Assembly (NCBI GenBank): GCA_020746835.1
Contig: JAGPNK010000008.1
Coordinates: 372,001 to 436,000, forward strand
Source: Stachybotrys elegans
Lineage: Eukaryota; Ascomycota; Sordariomycetes; Hypocreales; Stachybotryaceae
DNA length: 64,000 nt
Direction of reading: 5' to 3'
Position 1 is the first letter of the stretch; each line of letters starts with the position of its first letter. The notes beneath the pieces were generated by a model. The model worked only from the letters and a program-made list of their open reading frames with translations. It had not been told where the DNA came from and ran no database searches. Position numbers and translations under genes: made by a program. This document shows, one piece after another, positions 22,601 through 33,483 of the stretch.

Positions 22601-24174
22601 AATCATCACCTGTAGGATTGGCCGTCTCGAAGCCCGCCAATGGGAATGGGAGCATGAAGCTGCGCAAGTCGATGCGCCAGCGGGATTCAGGCAGCGATGA
22701 TACTTCTGGAGCCAAATCTGGCATGGCACAGCGATCTATGCGATCCGGAAATTCCGCCTCGACGCGGGCGGCAGGAAAACAGGCAGAGCAAAATGGTCGC
22801 GCACACTCTGAAGTAGCAGCATTCCTTAGCCCAAATGGTATGCGAAAGTCGATGAGGGGTGGCGAGACCAATGGGCGCTTGAAGCAGGCGGCACGGCCAG
22901 TATCATATCAACCCCCCTCTGCCGTTCAGCCGGTCAAGGATGCGCGACGTCCCCTTTCAGTCGATGGTCGTCAAGGCCCAGCGGCAGGCATAGATGCTTC
23001 ACGTAAGCTAACACGCCGTGGGTCGGACGCCAGCGTAAGCAGTTTCACCCGTGATCGCGCAGGGCATGGGGAGGGATTTGGGTTCCGAAAGTCTATGAGA
23101 GGTAGTCTGCAGGAAGCACCGTCTGAGCCCACGAAAGGAAGCAGTCGCTTTAGCTTGCGATCGTTATCGCCTACCGGCTCGCGCCGTGGCTCGGTGTCAA
23201 ACGCCTCTCCCTCCATGGGCGGTCGCATGCGCCAGTCCCTGCGCAGCACCTCGACAGATTCTGCCGCGAACCGAATCCGCATGCCGTCGTTTGGACGATC
23301 ATCTGGAAAGAAGGCGAAGAAGAAGGCAGAGGGTAGCCGATTTGCCGACTCGAGTGATGAAGAGGGCGGCCCATCCTCGAACTTCCGAAGCCGCTTCGCT
23401 GATTCCAGCGACGAGGAGGACATACCTGTACAGCAGCCAGCCAAGTCGATGCGCCCCAGGTCGTCCGGCTCAGCTGCCGCCGCTGCTATGAGTACATTGC
23501 CAGTCCAAAAGGAGGAGGTGGAATCTCCCGATCTACCCGATAGCGACGACGAGACTCAGCTGCCCAAACGGAACGAGGCGTTTACGAACGGCAACTTCAG
23601 GGATAAGCCCGTCTCTGGCCTCCACCGAAGCGGCTCCGGCCGAGGCAACCTGGCCGCAGGCACAGGTACCCTCGCACTCGGCACTCAAGTGACCGGCAAT
23701 AGCAGGCCCAAAAGCACAAGGCGCGGCAGCTTCATGTCTACGGTTTTGCGGCGTAAGACAAACGATGCGGGCAAGATTTCACGTAATCTGAGCGAGAGCG
23801 CTGCCCGGAGGGACACGAAACTGGAGCGCAGCACGGAGGAACTCACGGTTATTCGGAGCAATAGTAATGGGAACAACCGACTCCAGCGCCGGGCGCCCAG
23901 CTGGCCCTTGCCTGACGAGACCCTTGCTCCCAATGGCGCCCAGAACGGCCACAATCTCAAGATCAACAACGATATACCGCGACCGTCCACAGCAAATGCC
24001 GCTGCACCCTCAGCCAAGCGCTCGGGATTCCTCAGACGCCGGAGCACGTCCCAAGGCGTCGTGAGTTTCCCCATCAATGCTGCCGTGTCAATCAATGAGG
24101 CACAAAGCGAAGCGGGCACTCCACGGAAGAAGCGCTTCGGTACGCTCAGGAAGATGTTTAAGCTGCACGATTAG
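19690..24174 (+). CDS. Large disordered protein, Seg1/SegA-like eisosome component (tentative)
   Basis: Uninterrupted 4.5-kb reading frame; from the ATG at 19690 it encodes 1494 aa. I compare it to Seg1/SegA, the plasma-membrane protein that stabilises eisosomes, because of the N-terminal block: RRSRSQQPLTRETANPNAA, then SLSSAAAAAAL near residues 40-50, TPTNVAEVQ and an SPSVSSVGS stretch. Most of the protein is hydrophilic, S/P/E-rich and disordered, with acidic clusters. Residues about 900-1270 carry repeated basic KSMR/RKSMRG motifs (LRKSMRQRDSG, MRKSMRGGET, FRKSMRGSLQ, MRQSLRST) and two near-identical SRFADSSDEE boxes. It ends in a basic GTLRKMFKLHD tail. No signal peptide or membrane helix. 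The frame is open upstream to 19498, but that part is pyrimidine-rich leader. The gene is certain; the Seg1 assignment is from remembered similarity of the N-terminus and tail. Confidence 0.8.
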   Translation: MMRRSRSQQPLTRETANPNAATAAASAFMKRGHSSTTSLSSAAAAAALKARPTTPTNVAEVQSKRALRRSPSVSSVGSRDKGRRDRQRSPSVSSMTERSFRSPSPGRGQPIPHDAPPVPQIPKETRHNAAAASPRSAQTVQTQPFRTASQKMKDGQKPTWFGAAAPGDPNNVRKSDAVLRSPYSPTSARPGSVSPSINFSYPSKSESPDDMATPSDEPQLVYDPNSRRMVPKIDLLQREASVREAAEKPVKKKKKQDLSRSGSHLSKGTMGRTVTSSLVESNLVAAQTQPPKVEDSSPANPKQYTQPTGQSVSSRPSSYEPRHEAETDSRIPEPEPAAATSLETNDEPGPELESELITSSETSAPTQQVGLQSAREGGDASHVAREPGATQVLEQPLDEAKGLFVEKPNFEADSHGRDRTSRARVHSESPARTAHFAPPSDQLVVRHEPPPRSLSPRKSALKYRSPTRGASPSDSGSEASMPVNPANSKDELDTPRKKAVRVSFDDQNTVIVGESVAPVETESPVIPSPQVSKKPWHSLVGRYTRKDATPLDEEETMGPRPVLPAFGSVREKKAREPEERPLVRPSERAWSPPASSALRQASLMEDETAGNTQSNEQSSRNAANISKYREPLPPVVTSIEESGYVSNSDSGSDDESEDDQTMSTPITQDEFQDTTLDISHKSQAGPAESSLPPIAESTSFQTDVETSKTPEIGQGNPDITICEPTPQGDDDKATEATGFFDIPGGFPSDDDSIDRVTAISASEAKAPEPAASKIEIRPSKEPERPVTETSSSMDPSVLRALSSPMTDIQEAEESSDNDSIYSDAYEDLSEAEGDGFMSLDTVLAQSSDPASRRSLEMIPEINTKIKHMASQNTSATKPDTEANHTEKSSPSQNDWENAKAYWKSLSPEDRRRLEKELGQESAQIEAKPAQKKEEATGNVSATSKVSANPAKSRDRVYQIQPGTKWEGDNAKSSPVGLAVSKPANGNGSMKLRKSMRQRDSGSDDTSGAKSGMAQRSMRSGNSASTRAAGKQAEQNGRAHSEVAAFLSPNGMRKSMRGGETNGRLKQAARPVSYQPPSAVQPVKDARRPLSVDGRQGPAAGIDASRKLTRRGSDASVSSFTRDRAGHGEGFGFRKSMRGSLQEAPSEPTKGSSRFSLRSLSPTGSRRGSVSNASPSMGGRMRQSLRSTSTDSAANRIRMPSFGRSSGKKAKKKAEGSRFADSSDEEGGPSSNFRSRFADSSDEEDIPVQQPAKSMRPRSSGSAAAAAMSTLPVQKEEVESPDLPDSDDETQLPKRNEAFTNGNFRDKPVSGLHRSGSGRGNLAAGTGTLALGTQVTGNSRPKSTRRGSFMSTVLRRKTNDAGKISRNLSESAARRDTKLERSTEELTVIRSNSNGNNRLQRRAPSWPLPDETLAPNGAQNGHNLKINNDIPRPSTANAAAPSAKRSGFLRRRSTSQGVVSFPINAAVSINEAQSEAGTPRKKRFGTLRKMFKLHD

Positions 24175-25635
24175 AGATGTCTCAGCACCAATGGCTCAAC
24201 TAGTCCTTCCACGGCTGTATTACAGCATATTCTCCATCATTACTAGCCAGCACACCATAACCACACACTTTATACCCATCTACCCCTCCTTTACTGGCTT
24301 ACTTCTTTTTCTTCTTTTTTTTCCCTTATTGTTTTTCTTGTTCGAACCAACGAAAGGCGCACAGTATCAGGAGCAGCAAAGGGCAAACAAATACCACTGG
24401 GGACAAGCGGTCACAAATGGAAAATGCTTGATGGGAACCAACTGGCGCATAGACGAGGAAATGGGCTTGGTCTCACTGGGTAAACGTGTGCTGCGACACA
24501 CGCACACACACACCCACACCTCTTGGATTTTTCTTATTCTTTACAGATTTTCTTCCTGGGATACCTGCACCCCCCTACTGACTTCAGTGACTTTATATGG
24601 GTACCTCTCAATCTTAATGTGTTACTACATACAGACAGTCTTTGTGGCAGACGCACTTGTCCACGAAAAGATGCCATCATGGCAAGGTGAGAGGGGCGTG
24701 GAGGAGGGGTAATAAGGCTGGGCTCATGGGGCATGTTTGAATGGGTTTCAGGACTATGAAGTGCGGATGAAATCCACCTCGTGAACACGTACGTAGGGTA
24801 TGATACATAAGAATGCAAATAATCATATGCAGTAGTAATATGTCCCAATGCCAACCGGCTCAACTCCACCTCGCATCGATACTTTACACTGTCAACCTAA
24901 TGAAACGGGCATAGCCATCTTCATCACCCATACCCAAGCCAAGCCTTCTTACTTATTTAGCATGTAGGTCTCTGTTGTATTCCTGTCCCGACGTTACCAC
25001 AAAGATGTGAACTAGGAAATTATCAGCCTATGTTGAACCTAGATGAGCTTCCAGTATGTCTTCCGGCCCCAGTGTTTCCCCGGAGAAGAGTATGGGGATG
25101 AATATTTGCAATGATTCTGAAAGACCTGCTTCACGGGTTTCTTGTCTTGATCACAGAATAGAAACAAGTAAGTGTCCAGAGAAGTCTCATAAATGCAAAT
25201 CGCTGTTGTACTAATCCCAATATGCCTATAAGCAAAACTCTTTCTAATAAACCGACTCAACATCCCAATAACGCCAGTTATACACAAGTACATACATGGC
25301 GATACCGTACTTTAAAGCAGACCGTTTTAGGGGAAAAGAAGTGTACGCAAATGACGATGGCAAAAGAGGAAAGGAGGCAGTGGGCGACTGTAACATCAGC
25401 CCATCGTTGCGCTCCGGGTCCAAGAATAAATGTGCCGCTTTCCTTCTCGCCCAAACCCTCCAAAGGCTGTCACTTTCGCTTGGATGAAACGCCCGCTGAC
25501 ACATCGCACCGCGAAGATTGACCAAAGCCTGAGATATTCTACAACAAAAAACAATATAATCCATCGGATCGCCTTCTCAGCAAGCAAGTGATTAGAGCGA
25601 GATGTATTATACGATGAGTCCTGCATTCAAACGGC
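24175..25635. other. Intergenic between convergent genes
   Basis: Contains the likely 3' UTR of the large gene, a short CA-rich microsatellite and about 700 bp of AT-rich sequence. No credible gene is seen; small overlapping frames at 25222-25630 have no similarity. Confidence 0.5.
24497..24520. repeat. CA-rich microsatellite
   Basis: Imperfect (CA)n run with single-base interruptions, in the 3' flank of the Seg1-like gene. Confidence 0.85.
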
Positions 25636-27272
25636 CTACTTCTTGATCCAGGATTTCTCGCTGCTTCTGGACTTCTCACGCTCTAGCAGGAGAGTGAGCT
25701 GACTTCTCGTACGTGCCAGGGGCATACTCGTTGCTGGACTTGGCTGGGTTGGCGTCATGCGCGAGTCGAGCAGCGACGACGTCGATGGTTGTCTCGATAT
25801 CTCTTCGTTCATGTCGATGCGACCCATGTGATGGGATACGGGAAGCGAGCCGGTGCCTGATTGCTCGATAATAGTGCCTTGTGCCTGAGCAGTCGTCATG
25901 GAGGCCGTGGCTCCCGTAAATAGCCCTTGCTTCCGTGCTATAGCCACAGAGCTGTCTGAAGGCTGTCCATACCCGCCAAGGGACTGTGATCGAATCATCA
26001 TCGGAGGTGTTTCTGGAATTGCTGACCCAGACACCGAATCATCTGGAGATTCATGATTGTTCTGAGCAGAGAGATGCAGAAGTGAACGAGTCTGATGCAG
26101 TTGGCCTGCTGGAGACCTGGCCGCGAGGGAGCTCTCCGAGGGGGACAGAGATGATTGGGAGCCGGTCTCCAGCTTCGCGTCTGACGTAGCTCGCCGTTGG
26201 AAAGCTGGCCGTTTCCCAGCGGCCTTTGCGCTAAGCCTGAACCTCTCGGCTGATGGGGATTTGCCAGGTCGTGGCGCAGCCCTCGAGGTACTTTCAGACA
26301 CGTGTGGCACCGTGTTTTGATTTAGCGAGCTTCGTGAACCGACAGATGAGACAGCCTCTCGAAAATTGACATCAGATGCTGCGGAGGCTGTTGAAACTGC
26401 CGAGACTCCTGAGTTTGCGGAGTTTGTGGAAGACTGTGAGCTCGGCCGCCTCGGCAATAAAGGCCTTCGTTTGTTGGCGGTGGAGGAGACGACAAATTTT
26501 CTCGTTGCAGGGACTTGCTTCTTTTTGGCGGGTGACACCGGCGGAGCTCGGATTTCTGATCCCGCAGTGGCTGTACTTCCAGAGGAAGCCTCACTCGCCT
26601 TCTCGTCCTCATCGGCAGACTCATGTGGTGAAACAAACCGAGCCGTAGGCCTTGGACCAGAACTTGAAGGGCCTCTGGCCTTCTTCAAGATCGGATGAGG
26701 GGGAGGTGGTTTCGAGGCACTGGAGGATAATGTTCGTAGCGAGGTGCCGTTTGTCTTCCTCGGTGGCGAGGGTTCTTTGCTTTCCTGCCACTGTTTCTTT
26801 TCATTCTCCTGTGGTTCCTTGGCTGGTCTGACCAAAGACGAGACCTGGCATGGGTCAGTTCTAGCTCATCTCCAGAGCCCTATTTCACATACCTCGGGAC
26901 CCTCCCATCTGTTCGGAGGCCCCCTGAGAGGGACAAAGGTTGGGCCGTCAGATATATCCTCATAGATTCTGGCCAGTATTCGGCCACTGAGCCGGCGGCG
27001 GTCGCTTCCCCAAACATGCCACCAAAAATTTTCGAGGCGGCGCGCGGTGGGATCCTTGAGTTTTTTGTTGGTTGTGGTATAAACTGAAGGCGCGTTAGAG
27101 CATATCCCAGTTGCGACTCTAACGCCTAAAGCTTTCGAGTATGCAACGTACCATGCCAGTATTTCCAGACTTTATCGGCGGGGACGATGGGGAAGTCGGC
27201 GACTTCTTTATAAATGTTTTTGGTGTTGACAACGATGCCCTTGGGCAGGAGCATGGAGATGTTAGGATCCAT
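25636..27272 (-). CDS. Fungal protein with AreA-type GATA-like (DUF1752) motif
   Basis: Likely nuclear regulator of unknown role. Three exons: 27272..27152, 27083..26893 and 26844..25636; introns 27151..27084 and 26892..26845 (48 bp). The product is 506 aa. The N-terminal 100 residues are clearly constrained: LPKGIVVNTKNIYKEVADFP, then VWKYWH|VYTTTNKKLKD spliced at residue 41, and RRLENFWWHVWGSDRRR. RLENFWWHVW (residues 56-65) resembles the RLENLSWRLW core of the short motif near the N-terminus of AreA and Reg1-type proteins. GPTFVPLRGPPNRWEGPE follows. The remaining 400 residues are low-complexity, rich in S, P, T and Q, with PPPPHPILKKARGP, basic patches and a C-terminal TRSQLTLLLEREK helix. 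No zinc finger is present, so it is not AreA itself. The start is the first ATG before the conserved block, and it sits just inside a long leader with possible untranslated introns. Confidence 0.82.
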
Positions 27273-28800
27273 TTACACGGCTGCGCCGAGATGGCTCATC
27301 GATCCCACTATGGTGAAGCGTGCCGACCAGGTGACCTGTTCAGAGGTCACAGAGAAGAACTAGCTGCCCGAACGAGAGAGATGGACAATAGCTACTGTGA
27401 TAGCCAAGCCCAGCCAAATGATTGGCTTGGAGTGGTCTATCGGTAGCTAGATAAGCTGAGCATGGCGGCTATCGAAGCCAGTTATATGTTACTGTGCAGA
27501 GGGCGGTGTAAGTGATCTTGTCAGACGAACCAAATAAGGGGAAACCTCGGAGACGGGTAAGAAAAGAAAAGGGGGAAAAGAGTGAGGAAAAAGAAGTTGG
27601 AGGATAGAGACGTACCACTTGGAGGAGGGATGATGCTGTCGCCGTTATCAATTACCCTGAAAGGGCTATTTCCATGTCAGCCCGTGGACGGGGAGAAGGA
27701 TGAGGGCGTCCGGGGGGCGGACAGAGAGCCGTACCTGGTTGGAATCTGCCAATGACGGGAAGAAGGATGAGGAGGTGCGGGAAGCCCAGGAGCGGGAACT
27801 TGGGCTTAGCTCAGCGCTTGCGGAACCGCGTCGGTAGGTGTACTGCGTGTAGACGAACCAGAGAGAGAGGAAGAAAGTGAGTGTGAGTGTGAGTGTGAGA
27901 GTAAGTGAGGTAGCGAGGGAAGTGGGAGTGAACGAGCGAGGAAGTCGTAAGGAGATCTGGAGTGTCACGAGGTGCATAAAGTCGTGGCGTCAAAGATTTT
28001 GCAGGTCAGAGATCCCCAAGCGCAACGAAGCACATGACTCACTGGGGAAGAGTTGGGAGCGAGGAGACGAGGAAAGAGAAACACCAACGCGGAGAAAGGC
28101 AGGCGGAGGTGGAGAGAGGCGAGGCAAGACAAGCCATACGAGAGAGTGAGCAGGGAGGTGTGGGAGGAAGAGAAAGGACGGCTGTCCCCTTTTTCAGGCC
28201 TCGGTGATAGTCGTGCTCGTGCGCGTGCTTGTCGGGATTCAGGCCTGGGTGTGTTGTCTTGGGTTGTCTTGCTTCTTTTCCTGTTGGTGTCGGTGTCGGT
28301 GTCGCAGTAAGTGGTGGTGGGTACGTGCAAGCCCTGATGAGCGGGTTTGTCTCCTGGGACCTCGGCCAGGCTCGTGTCTCCGTCAGTTCTTGTCCGTCTC
28401 CTGGTATCCTCACGGAACAACGGAGCAGCGAGTGGCAAGACTATGGTGCAGAAAGACACGGGGACAGGGACCAGGCCAAGTGGTTGGCGATTCAGAGAAG
28501 ATGCATCGACCCAGATGCTCTCTGATATATGATGTAAGGCGAGGCGTGTAAGAAGTCGGTCACGGTTATGACGAACACCAGGCAGCGGACAGTCCGCCGG
28601 AAAGGGGATGACGAGAACGATGTCCTTGGAGGGATTCTCCCTGCAAGAGACAAGGGATACACACACTCGTAAGGACAGAAGAGACAGGAATTGGAGGAAG
28701 AGACTCAACAGAAAGGGAAAAGGGAAAGGAAAAAAAACGAAGAAGAAAAAGGAACGAAAGGGCGTGGTAAGTTGAGGCACGAGAGGAGGAGGTGAGGACG
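27273..28800 (-). promoter_or_regulatory. Long 5' leader/promoter of the GATA-like gene, probably spliced
   Basis: On the minus strand this 1.5 kb is strongly pyrimidine-rich and punctuated by splice-like sites. A donor-like GTGAGTC follows CTTCCCCA near 28036, a donor-like GTACGGC follows CCAACCAG near 27737, and TTTCAG...GTACGTC near 27662-27612 brackets a possible 45-bp untranslated exon. Many short upstream frames are present; a 271-codon frame at 28780-27965 is low-complexity (runs of F, P and L) and I do not accept it as a gene. Confidence 0.45.
27877..27899. repeat. Tandem (GTGAGT)n
   Basis: Nearly four GTGAGT hexamers in a row, followed by variants. On the minus strand it reads as an ACTCAC pyrimidine-rich run within the leader of the GATA-like gene. 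Confidence 0.9.
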
Positions 28801-29078
28801 GGAAAGAAGCAATACTGGCAAGGTACAGGTATGTAGGTACTAGGTGCTGGGCAATTGAGCTGGGGGGTTAGGTACCTGCTGAGACGATATTCTTGCCCTG
28901 TGCTGCGTGTCTTTCGAAGCCCACTGCTCTAGCTTGGGGGAGGAAAGGACGAGGCAGGTACACACATACCTGTAGAGGTAGGGTTGGTACTAGGGTAATG
29001 GCCAGCCCTGTCAGATGCAGAGTAGCCAAGGAAGTTACAATTTGGGCAGGCGGCACAAAGGGGGGGACAGCAAGTTGT

Positions 29079-29153
29079 AAATAAATAAATAAATTAATAA
29101 AATAAAAAACAAAAGAATAAAAAATAAGATAAAAAGATAAAAAATAAGGGGGG
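29079..29153. repeat. A-rich tract (AAATA/AAAAT repeats)
   Basis: About 75 bases made of AAATAAAT, AAAATAAG and AAAAGATA units with almost no C, far more AT-rich than its surroundings. Confidence 0.9.
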
Positions 29154-29766
29154 AAGTACAAAGAAAAGCCATAGATAGCAAACCAGAACCGATGGAGCAT
29201 TCTCCGTCAGGCTAGGTACTAGGGGGGTGGAACTGTTGACCCCCATGTGTCTTGACCGACTGGATCTGAAAGAGCCGGATCTACTAAATGAATGCAAGGA
29301 TGCATCAGGATCAGGCGGTCACGGTTGGTGCTGGAAGGGAACACAGAGGGACGGACGGCTTGCCAACTCCCTGGGTACCTCCTGGGTAAGTGCCTGAGCC
29401 TAAGCTGTGTCCAACACTAACCCGAGAATAGCTTTCCAAGCAATGCCTGTAGGCAAGCACAGTACGGCGTTTCCATCTCAAGCCACACCGTCAGGCCAAA
29501 TGAGCGTCGACCATCTGAAATTGAGCAGACGCCATTGTATGCGCGGTCCATGTACATGAAATGGGATGGGGAGCGATACATTGGCGCAAAGTACCACCTC
29601 CCAAGAGAGATTTGCTCTTTCCGCCCCGTTGCCTTGTGTGCGGCCTAAACTTATTTCGGGGATGCCTAGGTGGCTAGCGCCGGGTCTCTTTCCCAAGTAC
29701 TGAGAGCACTACCTACAGGTATCTAGATAGGAAGTATTTGTCAAATTACTCCTGCCCGTTCATACA

Positions 29767-29776
29767 TACTCCGTAC
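29767..29776. repeat. Dispersed decamer TACTCCGTAC, copy 3
   Basis: Intergenic, in the gene-free region; exact match to the copy at 1141. Confidence 0.6.
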
Positions 29777-32700
29777 TAGCAAGAGGCGGCAGGTGCATGT
29801 GGTAAGCAAGCAGAGCGGCCCTGGCCCGGCAATAGTTCTCACATCCTGCATTCAGCTCCTTGCCCGCGCAGCTCGCGGTATCAGAACGTTGTCCACCATC
29901 TTCTCTCTACTCATCATCCTCCCGCGCCACCGGCCAATGTTAAAAGCTAGCCCCGGTGCGCGTCCACGCTCTTCGTCTTTAGGGCTGAGTTGTTATTGTT
30001 CACATGCATGCCACCACCACTGAGCAAGGATGCTCTGGATGGACTGAGCAAAACGCCGCGAGACACCCCGGAAGCTGGTGGAAACTCCCCGATTGATCAT
30101 CAAGCCGAGCGTATCCGTGCCTCGCACTCGTTTCCCAGCGTCGCCTCACAGTTCATTTTGGCATACCGTCAAGCTGACTTTGGCTGCAGCTAGCTTGGAA
30201 CCCATCTTGCTGATATCGCCTCGCGCTGGTGTCCCGCCTTGGGTTACCTGCACGCATGCATCTCGAGATGTATAGAGATATACACACGCAAATGCATGCT
30301 GCCTTCCTATGACGTGGCTAGAATATGGCTTCTTAGCTTATTTTCAACCCCAGGGTCAGCCGCCGGCGCTGAACCAATTCACAATACTCCGCTTTCCGTT
30401 GTCAAAGCATCCAACCCCCTAGGAAGCTGTGACTGACGCGAGTTTGACAACGACAGGTGGGGGATAGCAGGTCGTTTTGCTGGACAACGGCTGAGGCCGG
30501 CTGTCTTATCAAGATGTGCCTGTGCACATGGGCAAGCTCTCCACTGATATGAAGCACGATGGAGCCGGAGACTAGCACGTACGTCGGGGAGAAGGCTCAC
30601 GCAAATCGTCGGTGGCCTACGGCAAGAAAACCGCGCGTCCCCGGAGCCGCCCGATGATGTCTCGGACGCCAATACTCGGAATACATGCACTTATGACACG
30701 ATGCAGCTGCAATCAGCGATTCCGACCATGGACGAGGAGGGAAGCTCGTTGCGAGGCCTGCCCGCGGAGAAGAAGAAGAACAACAACAACAACATGGATA
30801 TTGATGTCCAAATGATTCAAGAAATGGCACATGGCAAGGCGCAGCTGACTGCCCAGGATACGGACTGGGCATCTCCATGGCCTGTTGGCGCCTCATTGCA
30901 GGAGACTGTCCAGGATACAAGCTGGAAAGAACCCTGGCGGCCCTGAGCTGGCTTGCAATGGTGCTCTTTTTTATCATCCTCTGCATCCCACCTGGCACCG
31001 TTTCCACCCGTTTTTTTGCTTTCCCCACCTTAAGCTGGCCATCTTTCCCTTTCCATCCGTCACCGAATCCTCCAACTTTGGGCCGCCGTTGCCCTCCAAC
31101 GAATACCTCCAAGGCAGGTACCCGTGTTTATCCGCACCCAACCCTCAGTCTTAACCCTCAAACCTCTGCACGTGTTCTGTTGTTGGTGGACGCTCACGAT
31201 ATGGTTGTCGTGCTTTGCGGGTTTTCTCTACTACTCGACCAAGGAAGCGCCTCGCAGGTGCAGATCTAGCGGGATGGGGGCTGCATTCATGTCTGACTTG
31301 ATCAGTTACGACAGAGTCGAGGTCCGTTCGCGGGACCTGTCCTACAAGATACAAAGCCGATAGCAAGACGGCTGCTGGCCTGAATGGATTACAGCTGTTG
31401 TCTGTGTGGCCTTGGCGGCCAAGACCAACTACTGCCGCTGCAACCCGAGGTGCCACGGCAAAAGGCCCTCTCACAACCCATGTCCAAGCATTTCAACCGA
31501 TTATCCTCACGTTCTAGAACTGGAACCATGCGCCTCTTCTATCTTTCCCTTCCTCCAACTTTTTACTCCACTTTTGCTGGGGGAGGGTCTAGTCTTGTTC
31601 TCCTGACCGTCCATCCCAGCCCCCTGGATGGGCGGGAATCTCTGATCCCAAGGGTGGGTGGGCAGCGCGTGAAATCTCGCCCTACCAAGACTTCTAAAGC
31701 TGTTCCGCGACTCCACTTTGATGGTACAAGCTTCTTCCATTCATGCTGGCAGTTGCCAACAGCCAGTGCAGCAATGGGTGGAGTGGTGGAACGAAGGAAG
31801 AAAAAGATGATCGAGACTTTGACTAGCAGACAGTAAAACAACACAAGGCAAGGCAACTCTCAGTCAACAACGCCACGTCGAAATGAGTGTGAGGTTGTCC
31901 TGCGTCTGCCCTGCCAGCGCACAAGACCTCAGACAAGCCCTTAGCTCAGCACCTCACCGCCGAATCTCCTCCTCCCGCTGCTGGAATCCAACGGAGTACA
32001 TGGCCGACTAGCAGTATGGGCCACTACATACATGCTTTTTTCTGCTACATGGGAGCGAGTCTGGTTGGCAGCAGAGTGCGTTTTGCCTACTAGCCCCTAA
32101 TCTTCCTGCTGACCACCTGGCCTGTGGGGGTGCAGAGTCGTGTGACTGGATTCGACAACGCATAGAATTATGATGTGCATTTCTATTTGCTGAGTGGAAT
32201 TATGCTGGCGCAAGGTAATCTGATTGGTATGTCTGCTGATTTCTATCTTTTCCCTTCCCCCGGCTCAAGTCAAGATTTTGTTAGGGTATGGCATGGGAGC
32301 TTGGAGCGGAGAGCCTCCAATGCATGGGGTTGCTCATGTATGGGTGCATTGTTGACAGCTCGCTTCGAGGTACAGTCATCTAGCCCCCCGGTTTCCCTCC
32401 AAGCTGGAAGGGAAGATGAATTGTATTATTGGGATTGCTCACGGGCCAGAGACGCGTGGATACCTGTCTTGTCCTGGGTCTTGTTCTGCAACCATTTCAC
32501 GTCTCAGCTTACTGAGAAGCAGTCGTAACATGCAGCGACAAGACAATACAGTGCCTGCGGGGAAGCATGCATGCATCGAGCGATCAGCCCTCGTTTGCGC
32601 CGCTTGCCTACGGCATGACCAGTCATCAGACAAGGGTTGGCTCGCTGACCGAGCTTACATTGATACTACCTGGATGCACCGTGAGGCTGTAAGAAGCAGC

Positions 32701-33483
32701 CACCACCAAGTGTACACCGCAGGTCTGAAGCTAGAATACAGATACGCCCTGCTATGTATTTACTCCCTGCAGAATGCTCACCTAATGATATCTGTGGCAA
32801 CATGAATGGCAGAGATGGCACGGCACTCTGCAACGATTGACAGCGGGTACTTGGTATTTCACGACACTGCAAAACTGTATGCATTTGTGTCGGCCGCGCG
32901 ATCAGAATGGAATCCAAGATACTTCAGGAAAACTATGAGGTAAAGGGGGACACAAGCCTCCGACGCAACGGCGCAGACGTCTCAGTACTCTATACATATG
33001 GGCCGACCACCTGCGTTACTTTGTATCGATGGACTTCCCACGCTAAACCCCACGGAGACCCCCGCACTACCGGCCCCTCCCGCGGCCCCGCACGGTGAGG
33101 CCATATCCCTGCCTTTCCGAGTCCCAGCGCAAATGCCAATCTCACTCAACCTCCCAGCCGCCGAGCACAGCACCCCTCAGTGGCGAAGGGATACCAGGCA
33201 GGCGGGCGCAGCTCTCGGCCGGACACAATAACATTTTCATTCCAGAGGACGGTGTATTATTAAGCGATATAAAAAGCAATGACAGTAATAGACAACTCCC
33301 TTCGCTTTCTGTTTCCAGCTCCAATTTTATGTTACTCCCTTGGTTCAGATCATTCCCTGTCGCTCCCTGTTATGGTATGTAGGCGTATATGCACCGCACG
33401 CCCAGACCATGTTGTGGCAATTACATAGGCGTGCATTGGAAAAAAGAAGAATGGAAAGGCCTGCTGCTGCGGTGGCGTGGCGC

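Larger units (their letters stand above)
28801..33483. other. Gene-free region of 4.7 kb
   Basis: No open frame here shows a recognisable domain or a plausible exon series. Short frames at 30597-31112 and 31384-31836 overlap on both strands and look random. It contains an A-rich tract at 29079-29153, a GTACGGAGTA-family motif at 29767 and several TAGGTA/GGTACC-type short repeats. No tRNA-like fold was noticed. Confidence 0.5.

Noticed and set aside
27965..28780. 271-codon minus-strand frame with F/P/L runs
   Set aside because: Pyrimidine-rich leader sequence; contains likely splice signals and no domain.
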